Assembly (NCBI GenBank): GCA_002345575.1
Contig: DDVX01000015.1
Coordinates: forward strand, 1 to 64,000
Reading direction: 5' to 3'
Length of the DNA: 64,000 bases
Source: Stutzerimonas stutzeri
Lineage (GTDB): Bacteria; Pseudomonadota; Gammaproteobacteria; Pseudomonadales; Pseudomonadaceae
Part shown: positions 24,416 through 33,120 of the stretch, in pieces
How the letters are laid out: each line of letters opens with the position of its first letter
Numbering within the stretch: the first letter of the stretch is position 1
Position numbers and translations under genes: made by a program
The notes under the pieces: model-generated
Told to the model about the DNA's origin: nothing
The model's input: the letters and a program-made list of their open reading frames with translations, nothing else
Database searches by the model: none

Positions 24416-26794
24416 ATGTCCCGTCACGACCGTTTCGATCCTGCCACCCGTTATCAGCCATATACCGGCGCAGCCGGTGGCTGGGGGGCGCTGCGCAGCG
24501 TTACCGGGCATTGGCTCGGTAGCGACAACGCATTGAAAAATATTCGTGCCCTGCTCAAGACCAACCAGCACGGCGGCTTCGATTGCCCCGGCTGCGCCTG
24601 GGGCGAATCCGCCGAAGCAGGCCCAATCAAGTTCTGCGAAAACGGGGCCAAGGCGGTGAATTGGGAAGCTACCAAGCGCCGTGTCGATGCCTCCTTTTTT
24701 GCACGCTATAGCGTCAGCCAACTGCGCGAACAAAGTGATTACTGGCTCGAATATCAAGGGCGCCTGACCGAGCCAATGCGCTACGACCGCGTGAGCGACC
24801 GCTACCTTCCGATCAGTTGGGATGAGGCCTTTGCGCTGATCGGCGATCACCTCAAGCGTCTGGATTCCCCCGATCAGGCAGAGTTCTATACCTCCGGGCG
24901 TGCCAGTAATGAGGCGGCCTATCTCTATCAGCTGTTCGTTCGAGCGTTTGGCACCAACAACTTTCCTGACTGCTCGAACCTGTGCCACGAAGCCAGCGGT
25001 GTGGCCATGAGTCAGAGCATCGGAGTCGGCAAAGGCACCGTCAGCTTCGAGGATTTCGAACATGCTGACGCGATTTTCGTGCTCGGCCAGAACCCTGGCA
25101 CCAATCATCCAAGAATGCTTGAACCATTACGCGCGGCGGTTCAGCGCGGCGCCCGAGTGGTGGTATTCAACCCGTTGCTGGAGCGCGGCCTGGAGCGTTT
25201 CCAGAATCCGCAGAATGCCCTCGAAATGCTATCCAACCGGAATCGCGCCACCAGCACTGCGTATTTCCGACCGAACCTCGGTGGCGACATGGCACTCGTT
25301 CGGGGCATGGTCAAATACCTCTGGCAATGGGAGCGCGATGCCCAGGCCAGGCAACAGCCGGGGCTGTTCGATCACGCCTTCATTACCGAACATACCCATG
25401 GGCTCGACGCCTACTTGGGCCTGGTCGACGCTACTTCCTGGGAACAGATCGAATCCCAGTCAGGACTTGCACGCAGCGAGATCGAGCAGGCAGCACGTTT
25501 ATATGCCGACGCCGAACGCGTGATCATCTGCTGGGCCATGGGCATCACCCAACACCAGCACTCGGTAACCACCATCCAGGAGATCACCAACCTCGCCCTT
25601 TTGCGCGGCAACATTGGCAGGGCTGGCGCGGGTCTTTGCCCCGTGCGCGGTCACAGCAATGTGCAAGGCGACCGCACCATGGGCATCAATGAACGGCCAA
25701 CGCAGGCCTTTCTCGATGCGCTGGAGCGCCATTTCAGCTTTCCCGTACCACGCCTCCCGGGACACAACGCGGTCGCCGCGATCAACGCCATGCTTACCGG
25801 CCAGGCACGCATATTCATCGGCCTGGGCGGCAATTTCGCCCAGGCCACGCCTGACTCGGCGCGTACTCATCAGGCGCTGCAGAATTGTGAACTTACCGTC
25901 CAGATCAGCACCAAGCTCAACCGCAGCCATCTGACATGCGGCCGCGAGGCGCTGATTCTGCCCTGCCTGGGCCGAACGGATATCGACCGGCAGGCTTGCG
26001 GCCCGCAGGCGGTGACCGTCGAGGATTCATTCAGCATGGTGCATGCCTCGCACGGCCAGTTGGAACCGCTGTCACCCTTGATGCGCTCGGAGCCGGCGAT
26101 CATTGCTGGGATCGCCGCGGCGACGCTTGGCGCCAACCCGGTCGATTGGACTTGGCTGGTCGAGGATTACGCGCGCATTCGTCAGCTGATTGCCGCGACC
26201 ATTCCCGGTTTCTCCGACTTTGAAACCAGACTCAAGCACAAGGGTGGCTTCTACCTGGGCAACGCTGCCTCTCGGCGGCAATGGAAAACCCCTGAAGGAA
26301 AGGCCGCATTCAGCGTTCATGTGTTGCCCGATGAGCTGCTGCCACAACAGGTCCGCAGTCTGGGCGTAACCCCCGACCTGATCCTGCAAAGCCTGCGCTC
26401 CCATGACCAGTACAACACCACCATATATGGCTTGGAAGATCGCTACCGGGGCGTCAAAGGCATGCGCAACGTGGTGTTCGTCAACGCTCAGGACATAAGC
26501 CGGCTAGGCTACGAGCCGGGAGAGAAAGTCGATCTGATTTCCCTCTGGGATGACGGTATCGAGCGTCGCGTAACCGGCATGACCCTGCTGCCCTACGACA
26601 CGCCGCTGGGCCAGGCGGCCGCCTACTACCCGGAAACCAATCCTCTGGTGCCCTTGGAAAGCTATGGTGAGGGAAGCCATACGCCAACCTCCAAATTCAT
26701 CGCTATCCGCCTGGAGAGAAGCGATAACAGCGATCTGGCGCTGCGCACTGCCTCAAACGCGCCGGAAATCAACCACCCGGAGGGATCGATATGA
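24416..26794 (+). CDS. FdhF/YdeP-family molybdopterin oxidoreductase
   Basis: This large cytoplasmic molybdoprotein has 792 residues from the ATG at 24416. It belongs to the formate-dehydrogenase-like YdeP group. An N-terminal cluster-binding Cys motif (CPGCAWGE) is followed by bis-MGD-binding domains (EFYTSGRASNEAAYLYQLF, NPGTNHPRMLEPL, HSNVQGDRTMG) and a C-terminal dinucleotide-binding domain. YdeP proteins are not true formate dehydrogenases and their substrate is unknown; E. coli YdeP is linked to acid resistance. The stop overlaps the thiol dioxygenase start by four bases (ATGA), so the two proteins probably share a pathway, perhaps sulfur-compound oxidation (inference). Confidence 0.9.
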   Translation: MSRHDRFDPATRYQPYTGAAGGWGALRSVTGHWLGSDNALKNIRALLKTNQHGGFDCPGCAWGESAEAGPIKFCENGAKAVNWEATKRRVDASFFARYSVSQLREQSDYWLEYQGRLTEPMRYDRVSDRYLPISWDEAFALIGDHLKRLDSPDQAEFYTSGRASNEAAYLYQLFVRAFGTNNFPDCSNLCHEASGVAMSQSIGVGKGTVSFEDFEHADAIFVLGQNPGTNHPRMLEPLRAAVQRGARVVVFNPLLERGLERFQNPQNALEMLSNRNRATSTAYFRPNLGGDMALVRGMVKYLWQWERDAQARQQPGLFDHAFITEHTHGLDAYLGLVDATSWEQIESQSGLARSEIEQAARLYADAERVIICWAMGITQHQHSVTTIQEITNLALLRGNIGRAGAGLCPVRGHSNVQGDRTMGINERPTQAFLDALERHFSFPVPRLPGHNAVAAINAMLTGQARIFIGLGGNFAQATPDSARTHQALQNCELTVQISTKLNRSHLTCGREALILPCLGRTDIDRQACGPQAVTVEDSFSMVHASHGQLEPLSPLMRSEPAIIAGIAAATLGANPVDWTWLVEDYARIRQLIAATIPGFSDFETRLKHKGGFYLGNAASRRQWKTPEGKAAFSVHVLPDELLPQQVRSLGVTPDLILQSLRSHDQYNTTIYGLEDRYRGVKGMRNVVFVNAQDISRLGYEPGEKVDLISLWDDGIERRVTGMTLLPYDTPLGQAAAYYPETNPLVPLESYGEGSHTPTSKFIAIRLERSDNSDLALRTASNAPEINHPEGSI

Positions 26795-27375
26795 ACACGC
26801 CATTACGTCTGGACCGGCTGCGCCGCTTCGTCATCGACCTTACCGCCCTGCTGGAACGCCAGCCGGACGAGCCGGTAATTCTCGACAATGGCCAGGGGCT
26901 GTTGAAACAGCTAGTTGAACATGATGACTGGCTACCAGAGCAGTTCGCGGAGCCACATCCTGATCATTATCTGCAGTACCTGTTATACGTCGATCCGCAG
27001 CAACGGTTCTCCGTTGTCAGCTTCGTCTGGGGCCCAGGGCAGCGAACTCCAGTACACGACCACCGAGTCTGGGGAATGATCGGCATGTTGCGTGGCGCCG
27101 AGTTAGGCCAGCGCTTCGAGCGCCAACCCGATGGCACCCTCCTCCCCCAAGGCGAACCGCTGCGGCTTGAGCGCGGCGATGTTGAATGCGTGTCACCGCG
27201 AATCGGCGATATCCACCAGGTCAGCAACGCCTTTACCGATCGTGTCTCGATCAGCATTCATGTCTACGGCGGCGACATTGGCGCCGTGAAGCGTGCTGTC
27301 TACCAGGCCGATGGTAGCGAGAAGTCGTTTATCTCCGGCTATAGCAACGCCTCGCCACCCGATATCTGGAGCTGA
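26791..27375 (+). CDS. 3-mercaptopropionate (cysteine-type) dioxygenase
   Basis: This cupin-fold non-haem iron dioxygenase has 194 residues. The iron ligands are H89 and H91 (VHDHRVWG) and H142 (DIHQVSN). It is close to the P. aeruginosa thiol dioxygenase that prefers 3-mercaptopropionate, including the C-terminal SEKSFISGYSN-type ending. It converts a thiol to a sulfinic acid with oxygen. It is coupled to the preceding molybdoprotein gene by a four-base overlap. Cysteine as main substrate cannot be ruled out. Confidence 0.9.
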   Translation: MNTPLRLDRLRRFVIDLTALLERQPDEPVILDNGQGLLKQLVEHDDWLPEQFAEPHPDHYLQYLLYVDPQQRFSVVSFVWGPGQRTPVHDHRVWGMIGMLRGAELGQRFERQPDGTLLPQGEPLRLERGDVECVSPRIGDIHQVSNAFTDRVSISIHVYGGDIGAVKRAVYQADGSEKSFISGYSNASPPDIWS

Positions 27376-27387
27376 CCAGCAAAGCCT

Positions 27388-27416
27388 AGCCAAGCCGGCG
27401 GAATGTCGGCTTGGCT
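27388..27416 (+). terminator. Hairpin after the dioxygenase gene
   Basis: Perfect arms AGCCAAGCCG and CGGCTTGGCT with a 9-base loop begin 12 bases after the stop codon. This is a likely terminator of the two-gene operon. Confidence 0.6.
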
Positions 27417-27780
27417 GTCTCCGGCACTACGTCTTCATGGAGTGAATTCAACATACTGACGCAATACAAACAGCCCCTGGCTGGCCGATGTGGTTGCCGA
27501 GAAAATCGCCAGGAAGAACCGCGCCTGATTCGAGCAACCATGCGGCTGGAAGGATGGGTCTAGCTGCGCCATTGGTCGTCGTTTGGTTAACGCCTTGCAA
27601 CCCGATCCGCTTACGACATGAATATCGGGTAATGCGGATAAAACCTGAGCTGATCAGGGCTGACTAAGATTTATAAGTTCTACGAGCGACGGCACGGGCG
27701 ATCCATCCCTTGCTCCTGTTGACTTTGCACAGACAGGCAGGCTGTATTCGCCGCACCACTGATCAGGAAAGGCGTCGATC
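27417..27780. other. Intergenic stretch before the SUV3-like helicase
   Basis: No gene is seen in these 364 bases. The last part should hold the helicase promoter. AGGAAAGG precedes the ATG at 27781. Confidence 0.6.
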
Positions 27781-30219
27781 ATGCGCAAAGGTGAAGCCAG
27801 GCATCTCAACACCATCAGCCTGGAGCGACTGCAACGCTTTCTAAGCTGGGCTGCCGAGCGGCACCCCGAATTTGTGCCAAAGAAAAAGCATCCCGATGCC
27901 TGGTACACCACCTATATCGGCCACCAGCCGCCGGAGCTTGGTCGAGCTGCTCGCCTGTTCTGGCTGGGTCTGGATGAAGCGGCCGTCGAATCGGTTTTGC
28001 AAACGCCCGATCCGACCAACCTGATTGGTCGCCTGCTCAATCGTGATCTGAACGATTTCAGCTGCAGCATCGATATCCACGGCATCGAAAAAACCTTCGA
28101 CTGCGGCCCGGTACAGAACCTGCTAGAGCCCGATATCGCCCTGCGCATCGAGCCCAGCGGCTCCAGCGATGAATTCGACCTGCATGTACGCGACGCCATT
28201 CAGGCCCTGGTACTGAGCCGCTTGCGTGTACTGGAAAAACCCTTCGCCAGCATGAGCGAAGAACAGAAGCAGCAGAGCCTGGAACGCCTACAACCCAAGC
28301 TCTCGCGTCTCGACGAATTTGCCAACAAGGCCGTGGATATCCTCAACGACGTCCTGCACGAGTTGCGCTACGTGGTCGAACTGCGTCACGGCGCCGTCGC
28401 GCTGGATATGCAGCGCCGCATTCCCGCAGGCCAGGGCCATGTACTCAGTGCGCGCGAAGTGGCCGAGCGCAAACAGGAAGATCGCCAGGAACTGGTGGCC
28501 AAGTTCGAGATGATGATCGAGGAAGCTGGCGACTTCGATCTGCAGGTGCTGGGCGAAAAGCGCCTGACCGAAGTGTTCATGATGGAGCCCAAGAAGCTGC
28601 GCCGCACCATCCGCTTCGCCCGCCAGGACCATAAGGAAAAGATGGCCTTCGCGATGTTGCTGGAAAGCGACCCGCGCTTTATGCACTACCACAACCTCTA
28701 TCCGGCACGGCGCCTGACGCGCACCTGGACCGCCCTCCTCGGTCCGACCAACAGCGGCAAAACGCACCGCGCCATCGAGGCGATGACGGCAGTCACCCAT
28801 GCCATCTACCTGTCGCCTCTGCGCCTGATGGCGCTGGAAAATCAGGAACGCATCGAATCCATGGGCGTGCCCTGCTCGCTCGTCACCGGTGAAGAGGAAA
28901 TCATCCGCGAGGGCGCCACGCACTTCTGCTGCACCGTCGAGGAGTTCGCGCGCTTTCGCAGCCAGCACTGGGATGTGGTGGTCATCGATGAAGTACAGAT
29001 GATGGCCGACTCGCAGCGTGGCTGGGCCTGGGTCGATGCGCTGGTCAGCGCCTATACGCCAGAGCTGATCATGACCGGGCCCATGCTGATCCAGCCCTCG
29101 CTAAAGACGTTGTGCGATCTCTGTGAAGACCATCTGGTGGTCAAGCGCACCAAACGCCTGTCGCCCGTGGAAGTCGCCCGTCGCGCTACCACGCTCAAGC
29201 AACTGGACGAAGGCTCGATGCTGGTGGCCTTCAGCCGCAAGACCGTGCTGGAACTCAAGGGGTTGCTGGAGATGACCGGCAAGAGCGTCTCGGTGGTCTA
29301 CGGCGCGCTATCGCCGGAAGTGCGCCGCGAGCAGGCCCGGCGTTTCCGCGAGGGCGAGGCCGACCTGATGGTGGCCACCGATGCAGTGGGTATGGGCCTC
29401 AACCTGCCGGCGCATACGCTGTGCTTCTACACCGATGAAAAGTACGACGGCATCCAGAACCGTCAGCTACGGGTTCAGGAGGTCAAGCAGATCGGCGGTC
29501 GCGCCGGGCGCTTTGGCCACCACGACAGCGGCACCATCACCGCCCTGGACGGCCAGACGCTGCAAGCGATCCGCCAGCTGTTCTACAGCGCCGACCAGCC
29601 GGTGGACCTTACGCAGTTCCAGGTGCGGCCCTCCATCGAACACCTGCGCGCCATCGCCGAACTGATGGAAGATTCCAGCCTGCTGCGTGCCTGGCTGACC
29701 TTCAACCGCAATATCAACTATGGCGAGGAATTTATCTCCATCCTGCCGGACGAACTGGCCGAATGGATCAAGCTGATCGATGACCAGAAGATCGACCTGT
29801 CGCTGCGCTGGATCTTCGCCTGCACCCCGATTCGCGGCGGCCTCGACAGCCCCGCCGCCACCCATGCCCAGCAGTGGCTAAAGAAGGTCGCTCAGGACAA
29901 GCAGGTCGAAATGCCGCGCCTGTTTATCGAAGCCGACCTGGCCACGCTGGAAAGCACCCTGCACATCATCGAAACCTACCTGCACTTGGCCCGCACCCTA
30001 CCCGCCCACTTCCCCGCCCTGGAACAGGCCGAAGGCCACCGCAGCCTGCTTAACGAAGCCATCACCCGCGAGCTGTCGCGACGACGCAAACCCCGTAGTT
30101 CTGACCGCCGACGCGTATCAGGTGCAGCCAGCAACTGCCAGAAATGCGGCAAGGCGATGCCGGTGCTGAGTCGGCAGTTTCGGCTTTGTCAGAGCTGTTT
30201 TCGGAATCAGCGGCAATAG
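27781..30219 (+). CDS. SUV3-like ATP-dependent RNA helicase
   Basis: This protein has 812 residues. A long alpha-helical N-terminal region precedes a superfamily 2 helicase core of the SUV3 type: Walker A GPTNSGKT at about residue 321, the DEVQ box at about 403 (VIDEVQMMAD), motif VI-like QIGGRAGRFG. A C-terminal zinc-finger-like segment (CQKC ... CQSC) ends the protein. Eukaryotic SUV3 works with the mitochondrial RNA degradosome; the bacterial homologues are little studied. It stands alone, with its own terminator. The downstream cassettes begin about 290 bases later. Confidence 0.88.
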   Translation: MRKGEARHLNTISLERLQRFLSWAAERHPEFVPKKKHPDAWYTTYIGHQPPELGRAARLFWLGLDEAAVESVLQTPDPTNLIGRLLNRDLNDFSCSIDIHGIEKTFDCGPVQNLLEPDIALRIEPSGSSDEFDLHVRDAIQALVLSRLRVLEKPFASMSEEQKQQSLERLQPKLSRLDEFANKAVDILNDVLHELRYVVELRHGAVALDMQRRIPAGQGHVLSAREVAERKQEDRQELVAKFEMMIEEAGDFDLQVLGEKRLTEVFMMEPKKLRRTIRFARQDHKEKMAFAMLLESDPRFMHYHNLYPARRLTRTWTALLGPTNSGKTHRAIEAMTAVTHAIYLSPLRLMALENQERIESMGVPCSLVTGEEEIIREGATHFCCTVEEFARFRSQHWDVVVIDEVQMMADSQRGWAWVDALVSAYTPELIMTGPMLIQPSLKTLCDLCEDHLVVKRTKRLSPVEVARRATTLKQLDEGSMLVAFSRKTVLELKGLLEMTGKSVSVVYGALSPEVRREQARRFREGEADLMVATDAVGMGLNLPAHTLCFYTDEKYDGIQNRQLRVQEVKQIGGRAGRFGHHDSGTITALDGQTLQAIRQLFYSADQPVDLTQFQVRPSIEHLRAIAELMEDSSLLRAWLTFNRNINYGEEFISILPDELAEWIKLIDDQKIDLSLRWIFACTPIRGGLDSPAATHAQQWLKKVAQDKQVEMPRLFIEADLATLESTLHIIETYLHLARTLPAHFPALEQAEGHRSLLNEAITRELSRRRKPRSSDRRRVSGAASNCQKCGKAMPVLSRQFRLCQSCFRNQRQ

Positions 30220-30246
30220 GGATTGGCGTATCGCGCCAGCTGCGAC

Positions 30247-30284
30247 AAAAGGCCCGGCCTGAGCAAATCAAGCAGGGCCTTTTT
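30247..30284 (+). terminator. Rho-independent terminator
   Basis: The stem AAAAGGCCC / GGGCCTTTT with a loop of 19 bases ends in a T-run. It terminates the SUV3-like helicase gene. Confidence 0.8.
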
Positions 30285-30512
30285 GTGGATAGACAATGCT
30301 GAGCGATAAATAGTAGCGTCATGCCATTACTGGTTGTGCCCTGCTTGGGTTAGATAGCGTTCGATCTAACCAGCATCCACCCTCGTAGGTCATTGATTTT
30401 AAAAGACAGGCTTTCAGATTGTGACTGTTAAATTCCGTGCTTATATAGCGGTCGGCTTAAGCGCATTACTGAAGAGCTCTGTCTAATCACTGTTAAGAGG
30501 CCATAGAAAATT
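30285..30512. other. Leader of the cassette island
   Basis: This contains an 8-base inverted repeat GGTTAGAT / ATCTAACC (30348-30371) and a TTTAAAAGACAG motif shared with 23926. A GTTA at 30492 could be where the first cassette inserted. No integron integrase or clear attI site was found. Confidence 0.4.
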
Positions 30513-30824
30513 ATGCGTATCACCAAAACAGGGATGGTTCTCTGCTCTCTTTACCTGATTGCTTCACTTGGCTGTGTGGTTTGGGCGCAATTCATCAGCG
30601 ATCCAAAAGGAAAACATATTATTTTGCAAATGCCGGTTGTGCTGCAGCATGGGCTGCTCTTGGCGTTCGATGCAACTCACATACTTAGGAATATGAGTTG
30701 GGCAGGGATGTATCTCGTTCTTGGCGTTCCCATGCTGGGTTCTCTGATCTTGGTGGGAAGCCTCGCCGAGTCCAGCGTCTCTAGAATACGTTCAGGTGCT
30801 TCGGCTCTTAACAAGTCGCTGTAG
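30513..30824 (+). CDS. Small membrane protein, likely cassette-borne
   Basis: This hypothetical protein of 103 residues has hydrophobic segments at about residues 7-27 and 66-85, probably both spanning the membrane. I do not recognise a family. Its stop codon is immediately followed by an attC-like site (30822-30906), the usual layout of an integron cassette. GAGG lies 15 bases upstream of the ATG, further than usual. Confidence 0.6.
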   Translation: MRITKTGMVLCSLYLIASLGCVVWAQFISDPKGKHIILQMPVVLQHGLLLAFDATHILRNMSWAGMYLVLGVPMLGSLILVGSLAESSVSRIRSGASALNKSL

Positions 30825-30906
30825 TACGCGGCCGATGGCCGCCGGACGCCCTTTTCATTGCGGCTTCGCCTCCATTACAAGGGCGCCGCTAAGCTTCGCG
30901 TTAGCG
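30822..30906 (+). repeat. attC: attC-like recombination site 1
   Basis: This 85-base imperfect palindrome ends in CGCGTTAGCG, with G30900 before TTAGCG as the presumed exchange point. The inner stem pairs GGACGCCCTT with AAGGGCGCC, leaving an unpaired A as in attC hairpins, around a GCGGCTTCGCC tip. The outer left box (TGTAGTACGCG) is a poor match to its partner. The 3' core GTTAGCG deviates at one position from GTTRRRY, so this site is less canonical than site 2. Confidence 0.72.
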
Positions 30907-30922
30907 TTTTGAAGGATGAGCA

Positions 30923-31798
30923 ATGAGTTTAGAAGATAAGCTATCTGGTTGGACTGGTCCTTCTAGTGATACAGAAAAAGACAAGCAGGATAGAACTGAG
31001 CGAATGATTCGTGAAGCGATAAATTCGCACACACCATTCGATGATTGTTCGTTAAAGGTTTTTGCAAAAGGCTCTTATGCAAATAATACAAACGTGCGTT
31101 CAGATAGTGATGTTGATATAGCTGTGGAGTGCACTGAGGTTCTATATTGGGAAGAATCAGAGAAAGGCAATCATCCACCAGGAGAGTCCTACGAAGGTAT
31201 TTGGACTCCAGCAAAATTACGGGCCGAACTTATCGCCGCATTGACTGCTAAGTTTTCAGGTCAAGTAGATGCTTCGGGGTCCACTGCAATACAGATAAAC
31301 TCAAGCTCGGCGCGCGTCGATGCTGACGTGGTTCCATGTTTTAGCTTTCGTTATTACATGAAGTACGGTACGAGGGATGGAACCAAAATATTTAAAAAGG
31401 ATGGTAGTAGCATCGTTAACTACCCCATCCAGCAAATTGAAAATGGAACCGCCAAAAATAACGCAACTAATTATGCGTATAAAAAGGGGGCTCGACTACT
31501 AAAGCGAATTGAAAATGAAATGGCAGCTGATGGCACATTCCGAGAACTTCCTTCTTATTTCATGGAGTGCTTAGCCTACAATTGCCCCAATCATGTGTTT
31601 TCACATTCAACATGGACTGAGTGCCTACGAGCTATGCTTTTTCATATTTGGGATAATCTACAAGGTGACGAGCCTACCGAAGGCCGTTGGCTCGAAGTAA
31701 ATGAATGCTTTTACTTATTTCATTCAAGCCAAAAATGGACTCGCGCGGATGGTCGTGAATTTGCTAAAGCGGCCTGGAACTACTTTGGGTTCAAATGA
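30923..31798 (+). CDS. CBASS CD-NTase (cGAS/DncV-like nucleotidyltransferase)
   Basis: This is the signal-producing enzyme of a CBASS anti-phage system, 291 residues long. The nucleotidyltransferase signature is complete: G50-S51 (AKGSYANNTNVRSDSDVDI) followed by D63 and D65, and a third carboxylate in RVDADVVP (D135). The C-terminal half is alpha-helical, as in CD-NTases. On phage infection such enzymes make a cyclic oligonucleotide that activates the effector. The exact clade and nucleotide product cannot be told from sequence by eye. GAAGGA precedes the start. The stop overlaps the effector start (ATGATG). The gene is clearly AT-rich against the chromosome. Confidence 0.88.
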   Translation: MSLEDKLSGWTGPSSDTEKDKQDRTERMIREAINSHTPFDDCSLKVFAKGSYANNTNVRSDSDVDIAVECTEVLYWEESEKGNHPPGESYEGIWTPAKLRAELIAALTAKFSGQVDASGSTAIQINSSSARVDADVVPCFSFRYYMKYGTRDGTKIFKKDGSSIVNYPIQQIENGTAKNNATNYAYKKGARLLKRIENEMAADGTFRELPSYFMECLAYNCPNHVFSHSTWTECLRAMLFHIWDNLQGDEPTEGRWLEVNECFYLFHSSQKWTRADGREFAKAAWNYFGFK

Positions 31799-32460
31799 TG
31801 CGTAACGTAACTATTAAAAGTTCGCTTTATTTGCTGGTTGGCATATCAGCGTTAGCTTGGGTTTCTCTCGCGTACTTTAGCGGTGTGGATTTGTCAAAGA
31901 TCAAGGACTTCTTTGGACTTGTACCAAAAGTCGTAAGTATTGATTTGCTAATAATTGCAGTTTTCGTCAAATGGGGATGGAAGCTGAAGATTTTTAGAGG
32001 ATGGCTTGTGCCTTTCCCCAATTTAAACGGGAGCTGGTTAGGTTATATCTACTCGGATTGGAAAAATCCAGATACTGGAGAAAAACCACCTCCAATTCCA
32101 GTAATGCTCACTGTAAATCAATCATTCTTCCACATTAGCTGCATGATGTGCACGGGAGAAATGGAAAGCTCTTCGTATTCTGAAGGATTCCTTATTGATC
32201 CCGACCGTCAAATTAAAAACATAGCATACTCATATACCAGCAAGCCAAGGTTAAGCTTGAGTGAAAGAAGCATTCCCCACGATGGAACGGCAGTATTTAA
32301 AATAGTTGAAAAGCCAAAGCAAAAACTTGTAGGAAGATATTGGACTGAAAGATTAACAAAAGGTGAAATAATTCTTGAGTATCACTCGAAAGAACTGCTC
32401 GAAGAACTTCCAGATGATTTTGGCGATCACCCAGTGACTGAAGAAGAAAATAGACGCTAA
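31795..32460 (+). CDS. cap15: Cap15-type CBASS effector (two-TM beta-barrel)
   Basis: This 221-residue membrane protein has two transmembrane helices (about residues 8-28 and 44-62) followed by a soluble beta-rich domain (about 75-200) that opens with FPNLNGSWLGYIYSDW. It has the PIPVMLTVNQSFF, DPDRQIKNIAYSY and GRYWTERLTKGEI strands of the Cap15 family. Known Cap15 proteins bind the cyclic nucleotide in the barrel, oligomerise and disrupt the inner membrane, causing abortive infection. The start overlaps the CD-NTase stop, so the pair is translated together. No ubiquitin-like or JAB accessory genes are present, which is the short (type I) CBASS layout. Confidence 0.87.
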   Translation: MMRNVTIKSSLYLLVGISALAWVSLAYFSGVDLSKIKDFFGLVPKVVSIDLLIIAVFVKWGWKLKIFRGWLVPFPNLNGSWLGYIYSDWKNPDTGEKPPPIPVMLTVNQSFFHISCMMCTGEMESSSYSEGFLIDPDRQIKNIAYSYTSKPRLSLSERSIPHDGTAVFKIVEKPKQKLVGRYWTERLTKGEIILEYHSKELLEELPDDFGDHPVTEEENRR

Positions 32461-32526
32461 CAAGGCGCTGCTGTCAGACAAATTTTCCGCTGCGCTCCAA
32501 ATTTGCCGCAGAGCGCGGCGTTAGAC
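32453..32526 (+). repeat. attC: attC-like recombination site 2
   Basis: This 74-base hairpin starts at the cap15 stop codon. The left box CGCTAAC pairs partly with the right box GTTAGAC, which fits GTTRRRY exactly, with exchange between G32520 and T32521. The stems GCGCT(G)CTG / CAGAGCGC, with one unpaired G, and CAAATTT / AAATTTG flank a 13-base tip. This is the structural signature of an attC site. Together with site 1 it bounds a cassette of 1,620 bases (30901-32520). Confidence 0.85.
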
Positions 32527-32534
32527 GCCCCTTA

Positions 32535-32852
32535 TTAGATGCCGGTGATAAGCAAATCAAGAGCAGCAATTATTTCATTACGCTGCGCTGAGAGGTCAGC
32601 AACTTGAGCGCCGAGTTGTCTCTTAGCGATACCGGCCAGCTGCGGAGTCACCATCACGTACTGTTTGTCATCAATTTCTAACGTTGGCGTGAGGGTTCTG
32701 AGCGTCTTTCCTTTCATGGCAGTAGCCGTGTAGAGAGGCACGACAACCCTCGTGCCGAGCTCGGCAATCAGGTCGCTTTGCACGTCAAGCAGAAAGGGCA
32801 CGGCAGCCTTGGTGGCAGCGTTGGTGTTCTTGTGTACTGCGAACTGAGGCAT
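32535..32852 (-). CDS. ccdB: CcdB-type toxin
   Basis: This CcdB-family toxin (DNA-gyrase poison) has 105 residues, starting MPQFAVHKNTN and containing VPFLLDVQSDLI, VVVPLYTA and the C-terminal ALDLLITGI, in which the last residues end in the family's Gly-Ile. The start overlaps the ccdA stop by one base (TGATG). The 3' end lies 8 bases from the attC site 2 core, tail to tail with the CBASS cassette. Confidence 0.9.
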   Translation of the reverse strand: MPQFAVHKNTNAATKAAVPFLLDVQSDLIAELGTRVVVPLYTATAMKGKTLRTLTPTLEIDDKQYVMVTPQLAGIAKRQLGAQVADLSAQRNEIIAALDLLITGI

Positions 32853-33097
32853 CAGAAACTCCGCAGGTCGTCGCTGAACACGCCGTGAGCTTCCACATGT
32901 TCGTTGTAGGCATCGATGGCCTTCCGATTCTCTGCCAGCCATTGCTCGCGCTGTTTCTTCTTCAGGATCTCAGCCAGAGCCTGCTCCAATGTCGCGGAGA
33001 GGTTGATATCCAGTTCCTTGGCTTTTTTGAGCAAGTCACCGTTAACGCTGAGGTTGGCAGCTCGTTTGGGAGCGTTGGGGTTATAGGCGGCAAGCAT
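32852..33097 (-). CDS. ccdA: CcdA-type antitoxin
   Basis: This antitoxin has 81 residues. The N-terminal ribbon-helix-helix (RAANLSVNGDLLKKAKELDINLS) binds DNA. The C-terminal REQWLAENRKAIDAYNEHVE and FSDDLRSF neutralise CcdB. The start at 33097 has GGAAGGA upstream. It precedes and overlaps ccdB, the standard order. The TGCGCA repeats upstream (33121-33139) are a likely operator. Confidence 0.9.
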   Translation of the reverse strand: MLAAYNPNAPKRAANLSVNGDLLKKAKELDINLSATLEQALAEILKKKQREQWLAENRKAIDAYNEHVEAHGVFSDDLRSF

Positions 33098-33120
33098 GGG
33101 TATTCCTTCCTGGGGTCTCA

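Noticed and set aside
24281..25108. Minus-strand open frame of 275 codons
   Set aside because: It lies opposite the molybdoprotein gene and has no family features.
30348..30371. GGTTAGAT / ATCTAACC hairpin as a third attC site
   Set aside because: The hairpin has only 24 bases and lacks the inner stems and unpaired bases of an attC site.
30700..30707. Wrong-way GGGCAGGG as evidence against dif
   Set aside because: It lies in acquired cassette DNA, and an 8-base motif occurs by chance; it does not outweigh the other copies.
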